Assembly: GCF_000308475.2 (NCBI RefSeq) | Contig: NZ_BAFT02000079.1 | Coordinates: forward strand, 1 to 64,000 | DNA length: 64,000 bases | Source of the DNA: Nocardia brasiliensis NBRC 14402 | GTDB taxonomy: Bacteria > Actinomycetota > Actinomycetes > Mycobacteriales > Mycobacteriaceae | Direction of reading: 5' to 3' | In this document: one piece after another, positions 42,974 through 51,611 of the stretch | Numbering within the stretch: position 1 is the stretch's first letter | Layout of the letters: the number at the start of each line of letters is the position of its first letter | Program-made: the position numbers and the translations under genes | Notes under the pieces: model-generated | Database searches by the model: none | Told to the model about the DNA's origin: nothing | What the model saw: only the letters and a program-made list of their open reading frames with translations

Positions 42974-44344
42974 TCATTCGCCGTCCCGTCGAATGCGGCG
43001 CGGCGCGGCTCGGCGACGAATGGCCGACGCGACCGGGCGGCCGATGAGCAGGCCGTCCACGCTGCCCTGGTCGATGGCCTTGCGGTACACCGCGGCCGCT
43101 TCGCGGCAGGCCGCGACGGTCACGTCGATATCGCCGTCGGCGTGCGCGGCGGAGGTGACGAACGACTGACCGAGCACGCCCCGCTGCAGCAGCTCTTGCA
43201 GGAACAAGGTGCGGAACTCCTGCGAGGGCCGCCCGTTCGGATCGCGAGTGACGAAGATGAGACACGACGGGCGGCCGAGTACTTGAAGGTGATCGGCGAT
43301 GCCGAGATCCGCGGCGATCAGGTTGACTCCGTCGGCGAGGCGCTGACCGGCCCGCTCCATGCGCGTGATGGGATCGCCGGTGCGGTACTCCCGCACCACC
43401 GCGCGAAAGGCGGCGAGCGACGCCGATTCCGGGCCGTGCGTGGTGGACAGCAGGAAGACCCGATCGTCGTCGGTGCGCAGCCCGCCGAGCTCCATGTACT
43501 CGCGCTTGCCGGCCAGCGCGGAGAGCGGGAACCCGTTGCCCATCGCCTTGCCCCAGCAGGACAGGTCCGGCCGGACGCCGTAGACCGCCTGCGCGCCACC
43601 GGCCGACCACCGGAAGCCGGTGATCATTTCGTCGAAGACGAGCAGGGCGCCGTGCCGGTCGCAGAGGGCGCGAACGCCTGCCAGGAAGCCCGGCGCAGGC
43701 TCGGCCAGTGCGGTGGCCGCCTCCATGATCACCGCGGCGACGCGCCCCGAATCGAGCACCGCCGCCAGCGAATCGAGATCGTTGTAGCGGAAACGCAGGG
43801 TATCGGCCGCGATCTCGGCGGGGATGCCGTTGCACATCGCGGTGGTGCCGATGAACCAGTCGTCGACCGAGAAGAACGGTTGATCGCAGACGGCCAGCGC
43901 GGTCCGGCCGGTGGCGGCGCGGGCGAGCCGCACCGCGGCAGTGGTCGCGTCGGAACCGTTCTTCGCGAACTTCACCATGTCGGCGCCGGGCACCAGGGCG
44001 AGGAAGTCCTGTGCGGCCAGCAGTTCCAGCTCGGTCGGCCTGCTGAAGCTGACGCCGTCGGCGATCGCGGCGCGCACGGCGTCGAGCACCGGTGCGAATC
44101 CGTGCCCGAGGGTGACCGAGCGCAATCCCATGCCGTATTCGACGTAGCAATTGCCGTCGGCGTCCCACACTCGGCAGCCGTTGCCGCGCACCAGCACCGG
44201 GGCCATCTGTTCGGGATACTGGTCCGCGCCTCTGGCGTAGGTGTGCGCGCCGCCCGGGACGAGTTCGTGCAGCCGCGCCTGGAGTTCGTTGCTCCGGGCG
44301 AACCGGCCGTGCGGCGTCGCCGGCTGCTCGGGATCGGACACCAT
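42974..44344 (-). CDS. Class III aminotransferase, glutamate-1-semialdehyde aminomutase-like
   Basis: Encodes 456 residues. The PLP Lys266 (CWGKAMGNG), Asp238 (VFDEMITGFR) and the GSDATTAAVRLARAATGR block show a GSA-aminomutase-type enzyme. A true HemL would be expected beside haem genes, and this one sits in a glycan locus. A role in making an amino-containing substituent is more likely, although the substrate is open. GGGGAG precedes the ATG at 44344. A C-terminal Arg-rich tail of about 15 residues is unusual. Confidence 0.78.
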   Translation of the reverse strand: MVSDPEQPATPHGRFARSNELQARLHELVPGGAHTYARGADQYPEQMAPVLVRGNGCRVWDADGNCYVEYGMGLRSVTLGHGFAPVLDAVRAAIADGVSFSRPTELELLAAQDFLALVPGADMVKFAKNGSDATTAAVRLARAATGRTALAVCDQPFFSVDDWFIGTTAMCNGIPAEIAADTLRFRYNDLDSLAAVLDSGRVAAVIMEAATALAEPAPGFLAGVRALCDRHGALLVFDEMITGFRWSAGGAQAVYGVRPDLSCWGKAMGNGFPLSALAGKREYMELGGLRTDDDRVFLLSTTHGPESASLAAFRAVVREYRTGDPITRMERAGQRLADGVNLIAADLGIADHLQVLGRPSCLIFVTRDPNGRPSQEFRTLFLQELLQRGVLGQSFVTSAAHADGDIDVTVAACREAAAVYRKAIDQGSVDGLLIGRPVASAIRRRAAPRRIRRDGE

Positions 44345-44504
44345 GATGATCTCCCCGCGGTTCGGCACACTGACCCGTACGAATCCTCCGGTACGCGACG
44401 GGTTCTGCGCATCACTGTACGTCCGCGCCACCGGGCTTGTCCGGGCAACGACGGCAGTGCCGCACAGGCCACAAAGCGGCCGGTCGGTGTGTCCGAACGG
44501 GATC

Positions 44505-44975
44505 TCAGCCGAACCGGTCGGCGCGGCGCATCCGAGCCGGCAGACCGTCGGTGAGGCCGAGCCGGGCGCCGATATCGGTGAGGCTCATGCCCTGATCGTG
44601 CGCGTCCTCGATCGCGGTCTGCCGGATGCCGGAGAGCTCGGCGATCCGCAGTTGGTAGTGCGTGATAAGGCTGGCGGCGAGCTGTGCCCGCCGGATCGGA
44701 TGGGCCACGGCGCGGATCTCGTCGACATCGTCGTCCACCGGTTCGGCGGCGCGGCATGCGGAACCGTCGCCGACGAAGGTGCCGCGCCGCGCGACGGTGT
44801 GCACGAGGCGCTGCTCGCGCAACAGCTCGAGCGCCCGGCGGACGGCGGCACGGGAAACGCCATGCCGCGCGGCCAATTCGGCCTGGCTCGGTAGCCGGGC
44901 ACCGGCGGCGAGGACACCGTCGCGGATCTGTCGTGCGTACTCGGCCGCGACGGTGGCGTGGGCCGGTGCGGCCAT
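44505..44975 (-). CDS. GntR-family regulator with a second helix pair
   Basis: Encodes 156 residues. An N-terminal GntR winged HTH (about 10-68, LPSQAELAARHGVSRAAVRRALELLREQ, then RRGTFVG) is joined to a short C-terminal region whose GMSLTDIGARLGLTDGLPARMRRAD looks like another HTH. No UTRA, FCD or aminotransferase effector domain is present. It is probably the local regulator of the polysaccharide block; 160-170 base gaps on both sides give it its own promoter. Confidence 0.7.
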   Translation of the reverse strand: MAAPAHATVAAEYARQIRDGVLAAGARLPSQAELAARHGVSRAAVRRALELLREQRLVHTVARRGTFVGDGSACRAAEPVDDDVDEIRAVAHPIRRAQLAASLITHYQLRIAELSGIRQTAIEDAHDQGMSLTDIGARLGLTDGLPARMRRADRFG

Positions 44976-45147
44976 CGGGTCGATCCCTTCGTCAGCGGTA
45001 CATCGCCTTCGAGGGTAGGCGCGCGAGCCAGTCGAGCGGAGGTCGAAATGGGGACCTGTTGCGTGTCAGGCGGAGCACAGTTGCACCCGCGCCGGTTCGG
45101 TGAACTCGTGCACAGCGAATTCGGTTGCTCTGTATGCGGATTGGTAC

Positions 45148-46524
45148 TCACTGTTTCCCGGAGCTGCGGGGTGACGGATCGGTGGACAGAGACGGTGCCG
45201 AGGTGTGTTCCGGTGGGCTGGGTGTGGTGATCGCCCACAGGTCGTGATCGGCGCGGCGGCCGGTGGCGTCGACCGAATCGCGCATCTGCCCTTCGTGTGC
45301 CATGCCGACCCGGGCGGCGATCTCGGCGGCGGCCCGATCGCCCGGCGCGATGGTGGTTGCGACGCGGCACAGCCCGAGCGGTCCGAAAGCGAGCGTGAGC
45401 AGACCCCTGGTGGCCGCGACGCGGACGTGCTCGGCGTGCGCCGGATCGGCCCAGACGAACATGCGGGCGTTGCGATCGAACATATCCCGATCGAACAACC
45501 GGGCCTCGCCGGCGTACTCACCGTCCACCTCGATCGCGAGAACCAGGCCGCCCGCCGAGCGCAGCCCGGCGCGGGTGCGCAGATACTGCCGTACCCAGTG
45601 CGACCAGGAGTGCTGCGCGGCCCAGATCGGCTCGGGTGCCGAGGCGTCCGGATCCAGCTCGGCCCGGCAGCGCGACCGCGCGGCTCGCCAGCGCCGCCAG
45701 TCGGTGGGCTTGCGGGTCCGGAGGACGACCTCGGGATGGTCCGGGTCGGTGAGCCGGATCGGCGGCGGTGTGCCGAGCGGATCGAACAGGTGCACCGCGC
45801 GCCCTGCGTAGAAGCGTGCGCCCGCGATCAACATGGCGAGCTTGGGCAGAGCCGGCGGCACCGGATCGGTGGGTGCGGGCAGCGGTGCGGCACCGGGCGT
45901 CTCGTGGCGCGCGAGCCAGTGCCCGGCGAACCCGTCCGGCGGGCGATCACCCGCCGTGACCGCCCAGAGTTCGTGATCGCGGCGCGCCCCGCCCACGTCG
46001 AAGTACCTGCCCATCAACGCTTCCCGGCGGAAACCGACCCCGGCCGCGCCGTGGGCGGCGGCGACGTTGGCCGGTGAGATCGGCGCGGTGATCCGCTGCA
46101 GCCCGAGCCGGGTGAAGCCGTGGTCCAGCAGCATGGCCGCCGCCAATCCGCCGATGCCGTGCCGGGCCACCGTGGCGTCGACCCAGATGCCCATTTCCGC
46201 GGCGCCGGTCGCGGCGTCGATCGTGCCGAGCTCGATCTGTCCCGCGAACCGGCCGTCGACTTCGATCACGGTGGCCAGCCGGCGACCCGCTCTGGCCTCC
46301 GCGCGGATCATGAGACATTCACGTACCCAATGGGTTCCGCAGTGCCGTGCGTCCCAGTCCAGCGCCGAGCTGTACCAGAACGGCTCGATATGCCGCCGGT
46401 CGCGCAGCCGGATGTGGCGCCAGTACGGGTAGTCGGCGAGCCGGGGCGGGCGCAGCACGACCGTGCTGCCGTGCAACGACACCGGCCCGAGTCTGCTGCG
46501 CGCCAACGATTTCGATCGGATCAT
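45148..46524 (-). CDS. Tandem GNAT acetyltransferase
   Basis: Encodes 458 residues with two GNAT domains. The first (about 18-190) has VVLRPPRLADYPYW, GQIELGTIDAATGAAEMGIWVD and HGIGGLAAAMLLDHGF. The second (about 265-435) has VVLRTRKPTDWRRWRAAR, GEARLFDRDMFDRNARMFVWAD and VRVAATRGLLTLAFGPLGL. Each ends in the DHELWA/DHDLWA motif, so the gene arose by internal duplication. Acetylation of an amino sugar in the exported glycan is plausible. It starts 5 bases after the beta-helix gene. Confidence 0.75.
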   Translation of the reverse strand: MIRSKSLARSRLGPVSLHGSTVVLRPPRLADYPYWRHIRLRDRRHIEPFWYSSALDWDARHCGTHWVRECLMIRAEARAGRRLATVIEVDGRFAGQIELGTIDAATGAAEMGIWVDATVARHGIGGLAAAMLLDHGFTRLGLQRITAPISPANVAAAHGAAGVGFRREALMGRYFDVGGARRDHELWAVTAGDRPPDGFAGHWLARHETPGAAPLPAPTDPVPPALPKLAMLIAGARFYAGRAVHLFDPLGTPPPIRLTDPDHPEVVLRTRKPTDWRRWRAARSRCRAELDPDASAPEPIWAAQHSWSHWVRQYLRTRAGLRSAGGLVLAIEVDGEYAGEARLFDRDMFDRNARMFVWADPAHAEHVRVAATRGLLTLAFGPLGLCRVATTIAPGDRAAAEIAARVGMAHEGQMRDSVDATGRRADHDLWAITTPSPPEHTSAPSLSTDPSPRSSGKQ

Positions 46525-46529
46525 GGCGG

Positions 46530-47897
46530 CTACTCGCGCGGCCGCTGTTTACCCAAGGACATGGTCTTCAGGGCGCCCTCGGTGGAGATGGACACCCGCC
46601 AATATGTCCCGGACGCGTCTTTGAGCACGAGACCTCCTTCGCTGTGCTCGGAGAGCCAAGTTCCGCTCCCGAGGACGGCCGCGCGTACGGCGCCGTCGGC
46701 GGACTGCGTTTGGAATACGTCGGCGTCGCTGCGCCCCGCCTTGATCACGACCGTGCCGGTGAAGGCGGGGGTGTGCATGCCGGTGCGCCCCAGCACATGC
46801 CAGCGGTCGGGGAACACCGCCGGGTTGAGATCGTCCGCGGCGGTGGAGATCAGGTTCACCGCGGTGCCCTCGGGGCAGCCTGCCGGATCGATCCGCAGCT
46901 CGGTCGGCGGCCGGTCCAGATCCCTGTCGAACTGCACGTTGGCGAGATACGGCTGGCGGCAATAGATCAGGTCGAGCCCGACGCTGCGCGCCGCCACCTT
47001 GCAGTTGATCATGCCGAACTGCGCGGGACCGCCCCGATCGGCGTGCCCGATGGACAGCGCGACCTCGGCGCCCTCGAACCAGACATTGGTCAGCCACCAG
47101 TCGTTGGCCGCACCGTCGACGAGGATGTGCCGATCGGTGGTGCGCGGATCGGCATCGGACACGAATTCGACGTTGGTGAGCGCCAATCCGGCGTTGTGAT
47201 CGTTACCGGTGCCCAGCACGCCGATGAAGTTGCTGGTGAGCTTGGACGAGGTGACGTAGTTCTGGATACAGGACGTGACGATGCCGTAGCCGAAATTGTT
47301 GATGTCGCAGTTGACGAACGAGGTGCCGCCGGTATTGCCCTCCAGTACCACGCCGCGCTGCGCCAGGTAGCGCGGATGGTTGTCGCTGAGGTGATTACCG
47401 CGGATCACCACCGAATCGAACGAGCACCGAAAACATTCCGACAGCACGATCCCGGTCGCCTTGGGCCCGGCCAGGTAGAAACCGATTCGCGCGAACCGCA
47501 CCCGGTTGCGCTGATGGAGGTGAATGAGCGTCGTATCGGCCTCGCAACTGATCACCGTCACGTCGGCGCCGTCGCCGAGAACCGTGGCGTAGTCGTGCAA
47601 TTCGGGCCACGCCGTCACCCGGTAGTGGCCGGCGGGTAGATACATGACGAGCGGTTTGTCCGTGACGGCGGCCGCCGCCGCGATGGCGGCCGTATCGTCG
47701 GCGAGGCCGTCACCGACGGCGCCGAAGTCGCGGACGTTGCGCGCCGCAGGTGCGTCGGTGACATGCGGCGAACGGAATTCGATCGTGGGCGGCCCGACCT
47801 CGGGTGTGCTGCCGCACGCGGCCAGTACCGGCACCGCGCCGACCGCCCCGAACGCGGCCGCCAACATACCCCGCCGACCGACTGCTTCTTTGCTCAT
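46530..47897 (-). CDS. Pectate-lyase-like right-handed beta-helix lipoprotein
   Basis: Encodes 455 residues. A twin-arginine-like lipoprotein signal (RRGMLAAAFGAVGAVPVLAAC) is followed by the N-cap VRDFGAVGDGLADDTAAIAAAAA of the pectate lyase 3/GH28 superfamily and then a parallel beta-helix. A surface polysaccharide hydrolase or lyase acting on the glycan made by the adjacent genes is a reasonable guess; the catalytic residues cannot be assigned. It lies 40 bases after the Wzz-like gene. Confidence 0.75.
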   Translation of the reverse strand: MSKEAVGRRGMLAAAFGAVGAVPVLAACGSTPEVGPPTIEFRSPHVTDAPAARNVRDFGAVGDGLADDTAAIAAAAAVTDKPLVMYLPAGHYRVTAWPELHDYATVLGDGADVTVISCEADTTLIHLHQRNRVRFARIGFYLAGPKATGIVLSECFRCSFDSVVIRGNHLSDNHPRYLAQRGVVLEGNTGGTSFVNCDINNFGYGIVTSCIQNYVTSSKLTSNFIGVLGTGNDHNAGLALTNVEFVSDADPRTTDRHILVDGAANDWWLTNVWFEGAEVALSIGHADRGGPAQFGMINCKVAARSVGLDLIYCRQPYLANVQFDRDLDRPPTELRIDPAGCPEGTAVNLISTAADDLNPAVFPDRWHVLGRTGMHTPAFTGTVVIKAGRSDADVFQTQSADGAVRAAVLGSGTWLSEHSEGGLVLKDASGTYWRVSISTEGALKTMSLGKQRPRE

Positions 47898-47937
47898 GAC
47901 CCTGCCTCGCCAACGCTGGGATCCGTCATGCGCCCAT

Positions 47938-49218
47938 TCATAGCCGCAGCCTGTCGCCGAGCCGCTGCAGCCGGTTGCCCGGCTTGCTGTACGCTACCGC
48001 GCCGGTCAGCCTGTTGTCGCCGAAAGTGGCCAGCGCACCGCGCAATTGCGGCGCGGTGGTGCTGCCGAGCGGGACGACGGCGATGGTCCGGCCGCAGAGC
48101 GGCGCGAGCGCGATGGCGTCCGCAGCGCGGGTCACCGGTGCGGTCTGCATGATGAGGTGGTCGTATTCGGTGCGCAGCTTCGCGACGACCGAGACGAACC
48201 GGTCCGAGGCGAGCAGGTCGGGGGTCTGCGCGTCGGCCCCGCCCAGCGGCAGCACCGTCACGCCGGTTTCCGGCAGTGCGGTGAGCGCGTCGGAGACCGG
48301 GGTGCCGTCGCGTAGCACCTCGGCCAGCCCGAGTTTCGCGTCCGGGACGGTGCCGGAGCTGCCGTTGCCGGAGGTGTCCGCGTCGATCAGCAGCACGCTG
48401 CTGCCGGTGTCGGCCAGCGATTTCGCCAGGGCCGCCGCCACTTCCGGCTCCGACCGGGACGACAGGCTGGTGATCTGCACACTCCCGGACTCGTTTTCGC
48501 GCAGCAGCCGGGTGCGCAGCCGCCGCGTCTCGTCGGGTGCGCCGGGGCGCCCGGCGTCGATTATCCCGAGGATCGGCACGGGTAGCAGCGCTTCGAGATC
48601 GTTGGACGTGCGCAGGGTGCGATCGGTGCGGTCCCGGACGAACGCGCCCGCACAGCCGAGCGCGAGACCGGCGAGCACGCCCAGTACCAGGAGGCGGTTC
48701 GTCTGCGGTCCGCTCGGCGCGGTCGGCAGTTCGGCGCGGTCGACCACCGCGACCCGCGCCGCCGGCGCCGCGTCCCGCACGATCGTCTCCAATTCGTCGA
48801 CGAGCCTGCGGAATTGGGCCACCACCGAATTGGCCAGATCGCGCGCCCCCTCCGCGGTGCCGGACTCGACGGTGATGACCAGGTTGGTGGTCGCGGGCGG
48901 GGAGAACGCCTTGATCTTGCTCTGCACCTCGCCGACCGACATCTGTAGTCCGAGGTCGTCGATGACCCGCTTGGCGACGGTCGCGCTGGTCGCCAGGTCC
49001 AGATACGAGCGGACGCGCTGCTGGGCGGCCAGGCCACCCTGGTACGAGTCGTTGACCGAGGTACCGGTCGCCATCGACACGTACATGCTGCTGGCGGCGA
49101 GGTAGGTGGTCGGCAGCGTGCTCGCGTAGCCACCCGCCGCCGCTAGGCACACCACCACGGCCGCGACGATGATGACCCAGCGGCGGCGCACGATATGCCA
49201 ATAGTCGATCAATCCCAT
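47938..49218 (-). CDS. Wzz/BY-kinase-like chain-length protein without a P-loop
   Basis: Encodes 426 residues. TM1 (about 14-34), an extracytoplasmic alpha/beta domain, the Pro-rich PTAPSGPQ before TM2 (about 176-196), and a cytoplasmic BY-kinase-like fold are present. In true Wzc-type kinases the P-loop GEGKST follows ITS. Here the region reads TSLSSRSEPEV (250-260), with no lysine. Walker A' VLLIDAD (275-281) remains, but the Walker B Asp is replaced (HLIMQTAP). No Tyr cluster ends the protein. It probably acts as a non-catalytic co-polymerase. The start at 49218 overlaps the upstream polymerase gene by 10 bases. Confidence 0.82.
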   Translation of the reverse strand: MGLIDYWHIVRRRWVIIVAAVVVCLAAAGGYASTLPTTYLAASSMYVSMATGTSVNDSYQGGLAAQQRVRSYLDLATSATVAKRVIDDLGLQMSVGEVQSKIKAFSPPATTNLVITVESGTAEGARDLANSVVAQFRRLVDELETIVRDAAPAARVAVVDRAELPTAPSGPQTNRLLVLGVLAGLALGCAGAFVRDRTDRTLRTSNDLEALLPVPILGIIDAGRPGAPDETRRLRTRLLRENESGSVQITSLSSRSEPEVAAALAKSLADTGSSVLLIDADTSGNGSSGTVPDAKLGLAEVLRDGTPVSDALTALPETGVTVLPLGGADAQTPDLLASDRFVSVVAKLRTEYDHLIMQTAPVTRAADAIALAPLCGRTIAVVPLGSTTAPQLRGALATFGDNRLTGAVAYSKPGNRLQRLGDRLRL

Positions 49219-50594
49219 GGGGTGGACGCTTTCTCGGTAAGAGGGACAGCCCCGACAAGGTCTGGTTCCGCGCGCGGCGGAACCGGTGCGGCTCGGCGCC
49301 GGTACGCACGCACCAGCAGCGAGATGAGCCACGCGAGCACGGCCGCCTGGAGAAATTTGCCGAGATTCTCCATGCTGCCGAGGATTCCGCGCTCGAACAG
49401 CGCGGAGGCGCCGGTCATGGCCAGCCCGAGGACCACGACCGGAAAGAAGCGGGAATGCAGCGCTCTGGCCCAGGCGATCAGCAGCGCGAAGGTGAACACC
49501 GCGCAGACGAGTACCCCGGCGTAGCCGCCGAGCACGTACCCCTCGTTGACATTGCCTTCGGCCAGCGACACCGACACCTTGGTCATGTCGACCGAAGCGC
49601 CGCGTACGTCCTGCGCCCACGCCGTACCGGACTGGAACTTCTGGCTGCCGAGCAACTGACCCGGGATCAAGCTCGTGGTGGCATGGCGCAGAGCCTCGGT
49701 GGGTGTGAGCCACAGACCGGGGCCGTGGAAGTAGGCGTCGGTGGCCGCCTCCAGCAGGTCGAACCGGCGCAGGATGCTCAGGAACGGCTGCACCGCCGGC
49801 GGGTAGCCCGAATCGATCACTGCCGCTTCGGCTTTGGCCACCTCGGTCTGCTTCAACGACTGCAACCAGCCGAACCCGCCGATGCCCAGCACGCCGATGG
49901 TCGCGACGGAGAACGCTTTGGTCTTGGTCCAGCCGAGGATGGCGAAGCGGATCGCGATGGCCAGTGCCGCACCGATGATCGGCGTTTTCGATTCGACGAC
50001 CGCGGTCCAGGCGAGTTCCCCGAGCAGCAGGCCGCCGATGATCAGCGCGGTGGTCTTCGGCTGTGCCGGTCGGATGAAGATGATCAGCCCGAGCGCGGCG
50101 ATGGTGGCGAGAATCGCGACGAAGGACAGGATCGGATTGGCGCTGTCGACATCGCCCGCACCGCCGATGGATCCGGTGGCGACCGAGGCGGCCCGCCCGA
50201 ACAGTCCGACGCCGTACATTGCGGCGAGGGTCGGCACGAAGTCGGGGTCTCGGGTCAGCGCCGGCTGTTGCGGCGGTGGCTGCCGGCGGGCCCGAAGTGC
50301 GTAGGCGACAACGAGTCCCGCGTAGATCCAGAGGCCGAACACGACGTGTTCGAGCACCAGCGCGATGCCGCGGTCGTACCCGAATTCGGCCAGGCGGGGA
50401 TCGGGCACGTTGTCGCCGTAGTGCGGCTCGGGCTGCACATGCAGCAGCACCAGCGGCCGCCCCAGGTACGACAGCGACCAGAACGCCGCCTGCGCGATCA
50501 GGAAGACCCGCGCCACCCCGGGAATCGCCGTGGCCGCGACCACGATCGTCAGCAGGGCGAGGGCGATCAGCAGCACCTCGGTGGTGGCCGTCAC
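49209..50594 (-). CDS. Wzy-like O-antigen/polysaccharide polymerase
   Basis: Encodes 461 residues. Ten or so hydrophobic segments and a large outer loop (GQLLGSQKFQSGTAWAQDVRGASVDMTKVSVSLAEGNVNEGYVLGGYAG), with Arg and Glu in the loops typical of Wzy proteins. GTG start with no clear ribosome site. Sequence conservation in Wzy is low, so the call depends on topology and on the neighbouring Wzx and Wzz-like genes. Confidence 0.7.
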   Translation of the reverse strand: MTATTEVLLIALALLTIVVAATAIPGVARVFLIAQAAFWSLSYLGRPLVLLHVQPEPHYGDNVPDPRLAEFGYDRGIALVLEHVVFGLWIYAGLVVAYALRARRQPPPQQPALTRDPDFVPTLAAMYGVGLFGRAASVATGSIGGAGDVDSANPILSFVAILATIAALGLIIFIRPAQPKTTALIIGGLLLGELAWTAVVESKTPIIGAALAIAIRFAILGWTKTKAFSVATIGVLGIGGFGWLQSLKQTEVAKAEAAVIDSGYPPAVQPFLSILRRFDLLEAATDAYFHGPGLWLTPTEALRHATTSLIPGQLLGSQKFQSGTAWAQDVRGASVDMTKVSVSLAEGNVNEGYVLGGYAGVLVCAVFTFALLIAWARALHSRFFPVVVLGLAMTGASALFERGILGSMENLGKFLQAAVLAWLISLLVRAYRRRAAPVPPRAEPDLVGAVPLTEKASTPWD

Positions 50595-50606
50595 GACGAC
50601 GCCGGT

Positions 50607-51611
50607 TCACGCGATCGCATCGATGATCTCCCTGGCCCGGTCGACGTAGCGATGGTGGCCGTCGACGATTCGCCGGTATCCCGCCGCGGCGACCGCGGCG
50701 GCCTTGTCGGGGTGGGCCGCGCACCAGTCGAGGATCTCGCGCAGTTCACCGGTGTCGGAGAACAGGAAGCATTCGCTGGTGTCGGTGAGCAGCTCCGCGT
50801 GCTCGTCGGTGCGTTCGCCGACGAAAAGTCCACCGGCCGCAGGCACTTCGAAGCTGCGGCAGGTGTGGGTGTCGCGGTTGCCGGAGTTCAGCAGGACCAG
50901 GTTGGCGGTGATGCTCGCGACGATCTCGGAGTACCGCTGGCCGTACACGGCGCCGCCGACCACCGCGCCGGTGGTGTGCAATTCGGGCACCCGCCGCCAG
51001 CCCGGCCCACGCACCAGCATCCGGGCGCCGTGCGTACGGGCGAGGGCCACCAGGTCGGCGCGGCGATCGGGCCGGCACACCCCGATGAAACCGACGAGGA
51101 ACTGCCGGGTGCCCCGCCGCGCGGCGGGGTGATGCCAGGCCGGGTCGTAGGCGCTGCGCACGAAGACGACGCCGCGGGCGCCACGCTTGCGCAGCTCCGC
51201 CACGTTGTGCCGCTTCGTGGTGAGCACGTGATCCCATTCGTGTTCGTGCGCAAGGTATTCCGGGCTGATGTTCGCCGGGTTCGCGACGTCGTCCGGGCTG
51301 TAGTGCACGTGCAGCGGCGCCGGCAGGTCGAGCAGCCTGCGCTGGTCGAGATGGATGCCCTTGAAGACGAAGACCAGATCCGGGCGCAGCGCCGCGGCGG
51401 CGCCGTCGATCTCTTCGTGCAGCGCGGCGATATCCCACGGCGCCCGGCGGTGATTCAGTCTGGCGTAGATCCACGGCGGAGAAAGCCTGCGCGGCAACGT
51501 GACCCGGGTGGTGTCGAGGACGACGACGTCGTGCCCGGCCTGCCGGAAGCCGTCCGCGAGCGAGCGGGCATTGCTGCCGACCCAGTCGTCGCCGAGGTAG
51601 AGAATTCTCAT
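50607..51611 (-). CDS. CgeB-like glycosyltransferase
   Basis: Encodes 334 residues. It has GT-B features typical of the spore maturation protein CgeB group: MRILYLGDDWVGSNARSLADGF, PAPLHVHYSPDDVANPANIS, LNSGNRDTHTCRSFEVPAAGGLFVGERTDEH and a C-terminal helix. The ATG at 51611 overlaps the flippase stop by 4 bases. Confidence 0.78.
   Translation of the reverse strand: MRILYLGDDWVGSNARSLADGFRQAGHDVVVLDTTRVTLPRRLSPPWIYARLNHRRAPWDIAALHEEIDGAAAALRPDLVFVFKGIHLDQRRLLDLPAPLHVHYSPDDVANPANISPEYLAHEHEWDHVLTTKRHNVAELRKRGARGVVFVRSAYDPAWHHPAARRGTRQFLVGFIGVCRPDRRADLVALARTHGARMLVRGPGWRRVPELHTTGAVVGGAVYGQRYSEIVASITANLVLLNSGNRDTHTCRSFEVPAAGGLFVGERTDEHAELLTDTSECFLFSDTGELREILDWCAAHPDKAAAVAAAGYRRIVDGHHRYVDRAREIIDAIA

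Noticed and set aside
42878..44554. 558-residue plus-strand open frame
   Set aside because: Antisense to the GSA-type aminotransferase, which has PLP motifs in place.
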